From NCBI RefSeq assembly GCF_900187995.1, contig NZ_FZNZ01000010.1, positions 1 to 64,000 of the forward strand: a DNA stretch of 64,000 nt, written 5' to 3'. The notes beneath the pieces were generated by a model. It had not been told where the DNA came from. It saw nothing but the letters and a program-made list of their open reading frames with translations, and ran no database searches. Below, piece after piece: positions 26,854 through 35,566 of this stretch (the first letter of the stretch is position 1; every line of letters begins with the position of its first letter). The position numbers were made by a program, and so were the translations under genes. Origin of the DNA: Prevotella jejuni (lineage in GTDB: Bacteria; Bacteroidota; Bacteroidia; Bacteroidales; Bacteroidaceae).

Positions 26854-28551
26854 CTACTCTTCCATCAGTTTTCTGTAGCGTCCCTTCTTAATCTCCTCGT
26901 TACCAAGGCGGCGTGCTTTATTGATTTCATAATCGGAGAAACCACCCTCGAAGAATACTACCTCACCATTACCCTCAAATGCAAGGATATGCGTACAGAT
27001 ACGGTCAAGGAACCAGCGGTCGTGGCTGATGACTACTGCACAGCCTGCGAAGGCCTCAAGACCCTCCTCCAAAGCACGCAACGTGTTCACGTCGATGTCG
27101 TTAGTTGGCTCATCGAGAAGGAGGACGTTACCCTCTTGTTTCAATGCCATAGCCAACTGCAAGCGGTTGCGCTCACCTCCTGAGAGGACTGAACAAAGCT
27201 TACTTTGGTCGGTTCCAGAGAAGTTGAAGCGTGAGAGATAGGCACGTGAGTTGATGTCACGACCACCCATACGGATGGTGTCGTTGCCCTGTGACACTAC
27301 GTCATACACCGTCTTGTTAGGGTCGATATCCTTATGCTGCTGGTCGACGTATGCCAATTTAACTGTTTCGCCCACCTCGAACGTACCGCCATCGGCCTGT
27401 TCCAAACCCATGATAAGGCGGAAGAGCGTTGTCTTACCAGCTCCGTTAGGGCCGATAACACCCACGATACCGTTAGGAGGAAGCATGAAATTGAGGTCGT
27501 TGAAGAGCACCTTCTCACCAAAAGCCTTCTTCACATGCTGCGCCTCGATGACCTTGTTGCCCAGGCGAGGACCGTTAGGGATGAAGATCTCGAGCTTCTC
27601 TTCGCGCTGCTTCTGCTCCTCGTTGAGCATCTGCTCGTATGAGTTCAGACGGGCCTTACCCTTGGCTTGACGCGCCTTCGGGGCCATGCGCACCCATTCC
27701 AACTCACGTTCTAAGGTCTTACGACGCTTCGAAGCCGACTTCTCCTCCTGCTCCATGCGCTTTGTCTTCTGGTCGAGCCATGATGAGTAGTTGCCCTTCC
27801 ATGGGATACCCTCACCTCTGTCGAGCTCAAGAATCCACTCGCTAACATCGTCTAAGAAGTATCGGTCGTGCGTTACAGCAATGACTGTTCCCTCATACTG
27901 CTGCAGGTGTTGCTCCAACCAGTCGATACTCTCGGCATCAAGGTGGTTGGTTGGCTCATCGAGCAATAGCACGTCTGGCTTCTGAAGGAGCAAGCGGCAG
28001 AGTGCAACACGGCGTCGCTCGCCGCCAGAAAGGTTCGTTACAGGGAGGTCACCCTTAGGACATCGCAGCGCATCCATGGCCCTCTCGAGGCGAGAGTCTA
28101 TGTTCCAAGCGTCTGTAGCATCGATGATATCCTGCAACTCAGCCTGTCGCTGCATCAGTTTGTCCATCTTGTCAGCATCAGAGTAATACTCCTCCATACC
28201 GAACTTCACATTGATGTCGTCGTATTCCTTTAGTGCATCATAGATATGCTGCACCCCTTCCATGACATTCTCTTTGACGGTCTTGGCCTCATCAAGCGGT
28301 GGGTCCTGTGGCAGATAACCTACGGTATAACCCGGACTCCACACTACCTCGCCCTGAGTAGGCTCTACCAAGCCTGCTATAATCTTCATTAGCGTAGACT
28401 TACCTGCGCCGTTAAGACCGATGATACCTATCTTTGCGCCATAAAAGAACGATAGGTAAATGTTCTTCAGAATCTGTTTTTGGTTCTGTGGGATAATCTT
28501 TGAGACCCCAACCATTGAGAAGATAATCTTCTTGTCGTCTACTGTTGCCAT
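26854..28551 (-). CDS. ettA: Energy-dependent translational throttle protein EttA (ABC-F)
   Basis: A 565-residue ABC-F ATPase acting on the ribosomal E site to gate elongation by ATP level. Two ABC cassettes: Walker A GLNGAGKS (45-52) and later GPNGAGKT; signature LSGGERRRVALCRLL and LSGGERNRLQLAMAL; Walker B VLLLDEPTNHLD and VLLLDEPTNDID. The linker with REKLEIFIPNGPRLG and the absence of transmembrane segments are typical of EttA. A promoter lies at 28576-28606. Monocistronic. Family assignment is firm. Confidence 0.96.
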   Translation of the reverse strand: MATVDDKKIIFSMVGVSKIIPQNQKQILKNIYLSFFYGAKIGIIGLNGAGKSTLMKIIAGLVEPTQGEVVWSPGYTVGYLPQDPPLDEAKTVKENVMEGVQHIYDALKEYDDINVKFGMEEYYSDADKMDKLMQRQAELQDIIDATDAWNIDSRLERAMDALRCPKGDLPVTNLSGGERRRVALCRLLLQKPDVLLLDEPTNHLDAESIDWLEQHLQQYEGTVIAVTHDRYFLDDVSEWILELDRGEGIPWKGNYSSWLDQKTKRMEQEEKSASKRRKTLERELEWVRMAPKARQAKGKARLNSYEQMLNEEQKQREEKLEIFIPNGPRLGNKVIEAQHVKKAFGEKVLFNDLNFMLPPNGIVGVIGPNGAGKTTLFRLIMGLEQADGGTFEVGETVKLAYVDQQHKDIDPNKTVYDVVSQGNDTIRMGGRDINSRAYLSRFNFSGTDQSKLCSVLSGGERNRLQLAMALKQEGNVLLLDEPTNDIDVNTLRALEEGLEAFAGCAVVISHDRWFLDRICTHILAFEGNGEVVFFEGGFSDYEINKARRLGNEEIKKGRYRKLMEE

Positions 28552-28575
28552 TATGTCTTACGTTTGTTTTGTAGG

Positions 28576-28606
28576 CAAAGATAACTAAAATAATTCATAT
28601 TGGCAA
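28576..28606 (-). promoter_or_regulatory. Promoter of ettA
   Basis: On the minus strand TTG (28606-28604), 20 bases, TATCTTTG (28583-28576), giving a leader of about 20 bases. Confidence 0.65.
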
Positions 28607-28660
28607 ATAGAGACAGAATAAGAAAAGGATAAAGTAGATGGGTGGGTGGGGCGGTTTAAG

Positions 28661-28905
28661 ACAGAGTAACAGGTGGACAGGGAGAACGGGTGGGGTGATG
28701 AAAGACAGAGTAACAGGTGGACAGGGTGGACGGGTGGGGTGATGTAAGACAGAGTAACAGGTGGACAGAGAGGACAGGTGGGGACGGTTTAGGACAGAGT
28801 AACAGGTGGACAGAGAGGACAGGTGGGGTGATGTAAGACAGAGTAACAGGTGGACAGAGAGGACAGGTGGGGTGATGAAAGACAGAGTAACAGGTGGACA
28901 GGGAG
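28661..28905. repeat. 44 bp tandem array, six units
   Basis: ACAGAGTAACAGGTGGACAG starts at 28661, 28705, 28749, 28794, 28838 and 28882: spacings 44, 44, 45, 44, 44. The reverse complement motif CCTGTTACTCTGTC is also the repeated motif of the operon-end segments at 840-960 and 8340-8520. Confidence 0.85.
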
Positions 28906-28936
28906 AGACAGAATGACAGAATGACATACTAAGGGA

Positions 28937-29395
28937 TTATAGCTCGACCTTAGCCTGGTAACAGGTGGGGTCAGCACTAAGCCCTTCTAAACTGCCATGC
29001 AGTAATGTAACATCTGCTTGTTGGCCTGATTGCTTTAAGATATAAACACGATATAAGTAGTAATGTTCCTTATGCTCCCTACTAAAACGCATCTCTGTAG
29101 CACTGAAGTAGAATGGGGTATCCATGCTACCCGTCGTTGTCTTCACTTCTATATACCTTGGTGTCTTCCCGTCATCTTCGATGGAAAGTATATCTTAACC
29201 TATGCCATCGCCTTCAAGAACGGACGAGTGTTTAACGTTAAAGTTAATACCCAACTTTCCCAAACGGTCTTTTTCGTATGCCATAACCCAAGATTCTCTT
29301 TGCAAGCCAAGGCTGTTGTTCAATTGTTTTAACCTAAAACAATCTACGCCTTTTACTCCCTTAAAAGAGTTGTTTGGCCTACCAATGCCCTTCAT
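28937..29395 (-). pseudogene. DUF3883 domain gene remnant with in-frame stop
   Basis: Two readings in the same frame (29395-29195 and on to 28937) are split by a TAA at 29197-29195. Read through, the protein is ...EGDGIG-stop-DILSIEDDGKTPRYIEVKTTTG..., which is the conserved core of DUF3883 (nuclease-fold domain found in defence and mobile-element proteins); in family members the stop position is normally a Tyr or Phe. No start or N-terminal domain is visible. A decayed fragment. Confidence 0.7.
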
Positions 29396-29429
29396 GACAT
29401 CATAAAGTAAACTAAAACACCTACTTTAC

Positions 29430-29711
29430 TTACTCCACGCACCTACTTGGACTCATCGTAAAGGAGTTGCTGCCAGCCTCTGACAATAAGGGGTTGAATT
29501 CGACCCCTTTGAAGTTTGGGTTATTAAGCTTCTCCCACAAGCCTAAATACTCAAGTGTGTTCTTTTGTCGCATCCAGTTTTTAACGACATCTTTAGGCTC
29601 TACGGCGTTCTTCTGTCGGGCTATGTCCGTAATACAAATATAGTCAATTCCGTCCTTCGTCATCGTCCTAATGACCGCTTCTTTGACGTAGATTTCACCT
29701 TTCTTTACCAT
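29430..29711 (-). pseudogene. Truncated KilA-N domain protein
   Basis: A 93-residue reading from MVKKGEIYVKEAV: DYICITDIARQKN and KNWMRQKNTLEYLGLWE are the DNA-binding KilA-N core found in phage antirepressor-like proteins. It ends at MSPSRCVE where complete members continue with another ~150 residues, and stops are seen in the following bases. The next reading (DUF3883 remnant) is on the same strand, so this is a graveyard of mobile or defence genes. It could still make a short peptide. Confidence 0.65.
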
Positions 29712-30331
29712 AGTATTGTTATTTAACAAATATATCTGCAAAGATAGTATAAATTCTGCAAGACGAAAGAAGAAAAGGGGAAAGAATTACTCGGAGGCTC
29801 TTTACGTGGCCTTTTGATAATTCTATAGCATCTTGACGAGTAATATATCTATTGTTGTAGAGATAGTGAAAGATGTCATAAAAGATAACAAAAGGATAAC
29901 GAATTGTCGTTATTCGGTGTCTTAACTGATTGATATTCTGATTATTATTAGCCTCTTTTGAGAAACTCAGAACCGGTTGGACACATGGTGGGAGAACTCA
30001 AAAGTGTGCATGCTAAGCATTAGATAGGAAAGTGTTGGGCATCCTTATAATGCGGAGATGGGCTGCTGAACATACGGAAATCGTGTAGGGGTATCTCGGT
30101 GATCACTCGTCTCTTCATTCGGAGAGGGGCCGGGGGTGAGGCCCCTGTTGGCTGTAACGTTCTGTGAATTCGGTTGACTTAATGTCTCTGTGGAATGCTG
30201 TGTGTTCTGTTCTTCTGTGTTTTTCTGTGAGAAAAAGAACAATTGCGAGGCTTGCTGAGGAGTTTTTTCTCTCACAGATCTCACAGATTTAACAGAACCT
30301 TTTGGCGCACAGTTCGAACCCATGAGGAGGT

Positions 30332-30491
30332 GGCCCCTCCCCCAACCCCTCCCCCGCAGGGAGGGGCGTAATATGTGAGGTTACCCCTACAAGACAGCCA
30401 TTAAGGGACATAACGAAGCCTACATCCTTTTTATAGGGGTATCTCGGTGATCACTCCCCTTCCCTTCGGGGGAGGGGAAGGGGGAGGGGCC
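30332..30491. repeat. GC-rich palindromic element
   Basis: Left arm GGCCCCTCCCCC...GGTTACCCCTA (30332-30389), right arm TAGGGGTATCTCGG...GGGGAGGGGCC (30434-30491), ~44-base centre nearly the same as in 7644-7802 and 12616-12774. Confidence 0.75.
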
Positions 30492-30685
30492 ACTACTTGC
30501 TTTGAACCCTGTGTGTTCTGTTCTTCTGTGTTTTTCTGTGAGAAATAGAACGCACCCACTGTATGATACAACACACAAACAACACGCTTGGGAGTTTTTT
30601 CTCTCACAGAGCTCACAGAGTTAACAGAGCCTTTTTGCGCACGTTTCGAGCCCACAGAAGGCCTCCGGCATACAGAGGTCACAGA

Positions 30686-30851
30686 GGCCTCACCCCCAAC
30701 CCCTCTCCGAATGGAGAGGGGAGTAGTATGTGAGGTTACCCCTATTGGTCTGGTGATAGGAGGAGATGGGCTGCTAAACATTTGGAGGACATGTAAGGGT
30801 ATCTCGGTGATCACTCCCCTCTCCATTCGGAGAGGGGTTGGGGGGGAGGCC
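30686..30851. repeat. GC-rich palindromic element, GGCCTCACC subtype
   Basis: Arms GGCCTCACCCCCAACCCC...GTTACCCCTAT and AGGGTATCTCGG...GGGGGGAGGCC; centre with GGAGATGGGCTGCTAAACAT as in 7974-8138. Confidence 0.75.
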
Positions 30852-31073
30852 CCTGTTGGCTGTAAGGTTCTGTGAAATCGGTTGACTTAATGTCTCTGTG
30901 AAGCTTTGTGTGTTCTGTTCATCTGTGTTATTCTGTGAGAAATAGAACGCAACCTCTGTGAGAAAAGAACGCACTTCTTGAGAAATAGAATACATTTCTG
31001 TGAGAAAAAGAATACTGGCTCTGTTTTTAGAGATTGTCAGGATATTTCGCTAATCATTCTCCTCTCTTTTAGA

Positions 31074-31183
31074 GGAAAGGCCCAACTTGAAGCAAGAAGA
31101 CGCCCTTCACCATTCGAGAACATGCCCTTCAAGGGTCAAGAAGACGTCCTTCTTGATGCTTGAAAAGGCCCTTCTTTTGTCTA
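31074..31183. repeat. 22 bp tandem array, GAACATGCCCTTC family, copy 5
   Basis: Exact 22 bp units at 31096, 31118, 31140 and 31162 (openings GAAGACGCCCTTC, GAACATGCCCTTC, GAAGACGTCCTTC, GAAAAGGCCCTTC), with a diverged unit before them. Confidence 0.75.
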
Positions 31184-31350
31184 TCTTATAACACCTTGAT
31201 TTACTGATGGTTATTATGACCTGTCTCAGCTCTCATATTCATCCCCCAAGAACGAATATAACAAGATTCTATGTAAAGACTTTTCATAACCAATAAGAGC
31301 TAATATCTCTTTCCTAACCTTTATGGTCTGTGAAGTAGAGCGTACGAAAA

Positions 31351-31392
31351 AAGCTGCATCAAAATAGGGCTCAACCTAATTTGATACAGCTT
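31351..31392 (-). terminator. Terminator hairpin of the fimbrillin-like operon
   Basis: AAGCTGCATCAAA pairs with TTTGATACAGCTT around an AGG/CCT core; on the minus strand TTTTTTC follows. It starts about 60 bases beyond the stop at 31449. Its design resembles the hairpin at 13832-13874. Confidence 0.7.
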
Positions 31393-31448
31393 ATTCAAGT
31401 AAACTATAGCAAGTACAGCATTAGACTGCTTGCTCTGTAACCTTCATG

Positions 31449-34310
31449 TTATTCCTCTGCAACAGGGCGAACAGCAAAGCCGTAGGTACGAGTGTTGCGG
31501 TAAAGTGGATGAACAGAGTTGACATCGAAGCCCATAACACAGCCATTGTGATCGGTATTAGGAGTCGCTGTCCAATAATCACCAAACTCTCCATAACGAC
31601 TCAATGTGCCGCCATCCGTAGCTTCTCTAAATCCAGCAGCAGGGAAGAAGATAGTTTCAGTCTTGTCGTTATTGGTCCAGAAGTTATGACCGAAGTTATT
31701 CTTATAGGTCTGTGTATTACCTGTACCATTCACGTTCATGGTTCCTCCATTCAAACCAGTCTGTGTGAAGCCTGTGAAAGCATCATTAGCTGGTACGCTA
31801 AACCCAACAGGACATGGATCGTAAATAGTCTTGACAACGGGCTTGCTGTTTGCTGTATTTTCTGCATACACAGCTGTATTATTCATTGACCACAAATTGT
31901 AAGAGGTATAATATGTGGCAAAGGCTGTATTTGCATTCAGTGAGCCGTCACCATTATACCCTGCTGTATAATAGTTTTGTGGGTTCTGGAGGATAGTCTG
32001 TATGTACATATCGCTTCCAGCATTCCAGTTAATTGTTCCTTGAGCAGGCTGTCCGCTCTTACCAGGGAAAGCGTCCTTACGACCCCACTGATACTGGGTT
32101 GTATATCCTGTTCTTGATGATGTACCAGGCAACTGAGTAATTGTTATTACTGCTTCTTTCTTCTTACCTATAGTCTGCTTTACCTTTACTTTTATGGTAC
32201 GTGGACTTTGGTAAGGGGTTCCTTGCCAAGCTGTTGGCTTCCAACCTAAAGCCTCATTAGTAAACTTATAAGTATTTCCTTGCTTGTTGGTAACAGCAAT
32301 CTTGTCAAGTGCATTCTTCGGTGCAAACCACAGATGCCATGACCAAAGGGTTTGATAATGTGTCGTAGTAACGGTAACCCATTCTGTTCTACGTCCTCTT
32401 CGTTGTTGTACTCGCTCTTGTGTCTGGTAAGTTCTTCTAACAGCTATAACTGCATTACCACTCTTGATATTTTCTTTTGTCACCTCAAACTTTATATAGA
32501 GGTTGCCATCAGAAGCACGTTCGAGTCCATTACCATCAACTTTAATAAGATTACTCTCGTCAGACCATAGGACCCAAGCCTTATCAATAGTTTTATTCGC
32601 ACCATTATTTGTCTTTTCAATCCATGGGTTAGTAATAGGATTACCATCTTGATCTCTTAGCTCTGCAAGGGTATTACTATTACCTTGAACAGTCATCTTG
32701 TATGCACTACTATTAGTAGCACCATCCTTAATGGCGTTACCATACACCAACGGAATCTTATAATATCCTGGAGCAGATATAACATAGCAGTTAGCAGTGT
32801 TCTCTACTGCTGCCCCACCAGTCTTGTTTGAGAGGTTATAAGGTGCAGTAGCTGTACCCAATGGGGATGCAGTCTGTAACTCTTTATTGCGTGCATCAAG
32901 CAAGTTGATAGTCTGAGCAGGGATGAGGGTAGCAGTACCTTGCTCTGGTACAACGCTTCCATTGCTACGTTCCTTACTAAGACTACGTAGCCATGAAGGC
33001 TTATTAGTAGTCCATGTATTACCGTTATCTTCGCTGTATCCTACAACCTCCCATGGAATAGGTACGTTCTGGCTACCATTTGCGTGGCGGTAGCTATGTA
33101 TGGTGAAGGCATCAGTCTGTGTGTCAGAGAAGCCAGCAGCAGAAGGACCATCAGCGGTAAGTACATACTCCCAATTGGAGTTTTTGTCGCTCAACTTGTA
33201 TGTGCGTGTTGTGCCTGCAGCCCATGAACCTTTGAGAGTGACATGAATAGTTGTGTTATCAGTAAAATAGATATCAGCAGTCACGTTGTTACCATCAAGT
33301 TTCTGTGGTATCATATAGAAAGTGTAACCATCATTTAACTTTGTGAGGTCACGCTCATCAGCATTCTTATATGTCGTTTGATTTCTGATAATACTATTAG
33401 GGTTCTCATTAGTCTTATAGTTTAGTCCGTCAAGCGTTACCGTATGGCGCTCGTTAGGGAACGCTGTATTGTCCCATCCTGCAGTGTTATCTCCTGGCTC
33501 ATAAGGGAGCTTGTACTTACTCTTCGTCAGTACATTGTTGATAGAAATCTTCTTAATCGTTTTATTGAACGAAAGGTCTTGACCAACAGCAAAGCGTATG
33601 GCTGTTAACGCATGATGGAACTTAAGGTCGCTTCTTGGAGCCTGATATTGTGTAGCGTATGTTACTTTGCCTGTACAAGCAGTCATAAGATCTACCTGCT
33701 GAGCCACATCAGGATTTACTTCAAACTCTATGATGGGTGCAGAGGTAGCTGTTGGCTGGGATGAAACAGTGATTTTATTGTTTCTGTCCGTCGTCTCTGG
33801 ATAGACAGCATAGAACCGAGCGTAGCGTTGCAACCATGACCAAGGGATAGAAGGTGTGATAGTACCATCCTTAGCAGTAGTCTTTTCAGCGAACCAACTA
33901 CTACCAATTGTATTCTCATTGTTGCTGCGAAGGCCCGTAGATGAGAAATTACCAAGGTTCGACATGGTGGTAATATTAGCACGAGTGCTTGGTTCTGTCT
34001 TTACAGGGTTAACACCCTCTACAGTCGTCTCAATCAAACATACGTTGAGGTTTCCATTGCCTTGTACGTCTAACTTATGACTGTCAAGGTCTTTGTTAGT
34101 CAGGTTTGGGGTGATAGCTCCACGTGTCATTGCTCCTCCATGAGTTAGTGCTTCTTCCTGTGCATCACCTACGTTAAATTGTACAACAGCACCCTTGTCA
34201 CCATTGTTAGTGTTTTCTCCTAAGTCATCGTCTGCACAAGAGACAGCTGACAAGGTCATACCGCCAACGAACAAAGCAGAGAGTGCATGATAAAAAAATA
34301 TCTTCTTCAT
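31449..34310 (-). CDS. Fimbrillin-family surface lipoprotein / adhesin
   Basis: A 953-residue lipoprotein: lipobox SAVSC (Cys25) followed by ADDDLGE, a strong surface-export start. The N-terminal ~400 residues show fimbrillin/Mfa-like features (VPW-like WLQRYARFYAVYPE, DLKFHHALTAIRF, then strand repeats). The C-terminal ~130 residues carry DPCPVGFSVPA, FPAAGFRE and YWTATPN, the pattern of the Fibrobacter-type paralogous domain often placed at the tip of such adhesins. Likely function: surface adhesin or pilus tip assembled from a lipoprotein precursor. A 63-residue partner is encoded 24 bases upstream. Exact pilus system is not visible nearby. Confidence 0.8.
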   Translation of the reverse strand: MKKIFFYHALSALFVGGMTLSAVSCADDDLGENTNNGDKGAVVQFNVGDAQEEALTHGGAMTRGAITPNLTNKDLDSHKLDVQGNGNLNVCLIETTVEGVNPVKTEPSTRANITTMSNLGNFSSTGLRSNNENTIGSSWFAEKTTAKDGTITPSIPWSWLQRYARFYAVYPETTDRNNKITVSSQPTATSAPIIEFEVNPDVAQQVDLMTACTGKVTYATQYQAPRSDLKFHHALTAIRFAVGQDLSFNKTIKKISINNVLTKSKYKLPYEPGDNTAGWDNTAFPNERHTVTLDGLNYKTNENPNSIIRNQTTYKNADERDLTKLNDGYTFYMIPQKLDGNNVTADIYFTDNTTIHVTLKGSWAAGTTRTYKLSDKNSNWEYVLTADGPSAAGFSDTQTDAFTIHSYRHANGSQNVPIPWEVVGYSEDNGNTWTTNKPSWLRSLSKERSNGSVVPEQGTATLIPAQTINLLDARNKELQTASPLGTATAPYNLSNKTGGAAVENTANCYVISAPGYYKIPLVYGNAIKDGATNSSAYKMTVQGNSNTLAELRDQDGNPITNPWIEKTNNGANKTIDKAWVLWSDESNLIKVDGNGLERASDGNLYIKFEVTKENIKSGNAVIAVRRTYQTQERVQQRRGRRTEWVTVTTTHYQTLWSWHLWFAPKNALDKIAVTNKQGNTYKFTNEALGWKPTAWQGTPYQSPRTIKVKVKQTIGKKKEAVITITQLPGTSSRTGYTTQYQWGRKDAFPGKSGQPAQGTINWNAGSDMYIQTILQNPQNYYTAGYNGDGSLNANTAFATYYTSYNLWSMNNTAVYAENTANSKPVVKTIYDPCPVGFSVPANDAFTGFTQTGLNGGTMNVNGTGNTQTYKNNFGHNFWTNNDKTETIFFPAAGFREATDGGTLSRYGEFGDYWTATPNTDHNGCVMGFDVNSVHPLYRNTRTYGFAVRPVAEE

Positions 34311-34334
34311 TATTCTTAGTTAATTTTCTTTTGT

Positions 34335-34526
34335 TTATTCTCCAACTAATTCATCATCATTATCGCCTGTTGCTGGCTTTAGAGGTTCTATTGTGATGTT
34401 TTGACCAGTATTCCCTCCAAGGCGTACATTAGGGCTTGTGGCCAAGATATAGCTTTCCTCCATGACATTACATACCGATACAGTCGGTTTAAGATAGTTT
34501 TGTTTTTTCGTTTTTATTGTTCTCAT
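34335..34526 (-). CDS. Small partner protein of the fimbrillin-like gene
   Basis: A 63-residue basic-to-acidic peptide (MRTIKTKKQ at the start, DNDDELVGE at the end) without signal peptide. It starts at a clear ATG and ends 24 bases before the adhesin start. Short proteins with the pattern KPTVSVCNVMEES-ILATS are common ahead of secreted Prevotella proteins. Function unknown to me. Confidence 0.6.
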   Translation of the reverse strand: MRTIKTKKQNYLKPTVSVCNVMEESYILATSPNVRLGGNTGQNITIEPLKPATGDNDDELVGE

Positions 34527-35080
34527 TTTTTGATAAAATAATCTTGACCCACAGAGATGTGGGCTTTGAAAATAATAAGACAGAAAGTAGTGGTCATGTG
34601 TTTATCGCCTTATTCCTAATAAGATAAGACTCAACACGTCGTTACTCAATGCTATTCAATCTTTTTACCTATGATATTTATAATTGTTGCAAAATTATAA
34701 AGAATATTGTAATTAATACTCTTTTATCTTGCTTATTTAACTTTTTTTTAGTGCAGCATCAGTGAGAGTAACGTACACGAGGATGTTGAGGCATCGAAAG
34801 AAAACCGTTGTCAAAGAAGCTGTTAAGTCTGATGTAGGCTCAAAAGCGCATTGGATAAAGAAGATGGGAAGGGTCTGTTTGGGTTGCAAGTGTCACATGG
34901 TTATGGGTGGAAAGGGAATGGTACTTGCAGAAAAAGCGTCAGTTGGCAATGAAGGCGATAGTAAACACCTTAGGAAGACACCTACTTGTAATGGTCTTAC
35001 TAAGCTGCTAAAAGTTTATTGAAGATTAGGGGTTATGGGAGAAGTATGCGCTAATAAATTTCTTGACAGATAAGGGGTGG
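34527..35080. other. AT-rich spacer without a supported gene
   Basis: Upstream region of the fimbrillin-like operon. TAATTTTG occurs on the minus strand at 34697-34690 without a well-spaced TTG. A plus-strand reading at 34762-35022 is basic and unlike any family I know; I see no promoter for it and leave it out. Confidence 0.4.
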
Positions 35081-35563
35081 TTACTTGTTCAGCTTTTCTT
35101 TTTCTAATAACCAGGCTTTTCGGGCCGTTCCACCAGCGTAACCACCTATCTCTCCGTTACTTGCAATGACCCTATGGCAGGGGATGATGAGCATTAAGGG
35201 GTTGTGGTGATTGGCATTGCCAATGGCACGTACGGCCTTGGGACGGCCTGTTAGTTTTGCTAAATCAGCGTAAGAGAGGGTCTCACCGTAGGGGATCTGT
35301 TGTAGCCCCAACCATGTAAGACGCTGAAAGGGAGTACCGTTTAGGCGCAAGGGAAGACGGAACACCTTGCGAGTACCAGCAAAGTATTCTGTTAGTTGGC
35401 GGCAGGTCTCAGTCAGCGCAGTGCTTTTCTCCGACTTATCCTCCTCCCATGTAGCCATCATTCGTTCGTCAATTGTATCTTCCCAGAGGCAATAGACGAC
35501 AACATCCTCCGCCCCAGCAATCAACAGATTGCCGAGGGGTGATGAGTAGCGGCAGTAGTACAT
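35081..35563 (-). CDS. ogt: Methylated-DNA-protein-cysteine methyltransferase
   Basis: A 160-residue suicide repair protein that moves O6-alkyl groups from guanine to its own Cys. The active-site motif IIPCHRV is at 126-132 with Cys129; upstream are GTPFQRLTW and IPYGETLSYADLA of the DNA-binding helix-turn-helix, and behind it the conserved GGYAGG. It lacks the Ada N-terminal domain. It starts three bases after the stop of the DUF308 gene, so the two are co-transcribed. Confidence 0.95.
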   Translation of the reverse strand: MYYCRYSSPLGNLLIAGAEDVVVYCLWEDTIDERMMATWEEDKSEKSTALTETCRQLTEYFAGTRKVFRLPLRLNGTPFQRLTWLGLQQIPYGETLSYADLAKLTGRPKAVRAIGNANHHNPLMLIIPCHRVIASNGEIGGYAGGTARKAWLLEKEKLNK

Positions 35564-35566
35564 GGA

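Larger units (their letters stand above)
29742..31350. repeat. Composite noncoding repeat region
   Basis: No real gene. AT-rich spacer to about 30040; then a partial GC palindrome (about 30085-30145), TCTGTG arm, CACAGA arm (30270-30320), GC palindrome (30332-30491), TCTGTG arm (30505-30550), CACAGA arm (30598-30685), GC palindrome (30686-30851), TCTGTG arm (30860-30950), a purine-rich GAGAAA stretch, and a 22 bp array (31074-31183). Confidence 0.7.

Noticed and set aside
28595..28927. 110-residue minus-strand ORF
   Set aside because: It translates the 44 bp tandem array (44 is not a multiple of 3, so the frame shifts each unit) and has no coding character.
34762..35022. 86-residue basic plus-strand ORF
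   Set aside because: No family, no promoter and no neighbour on that strand.
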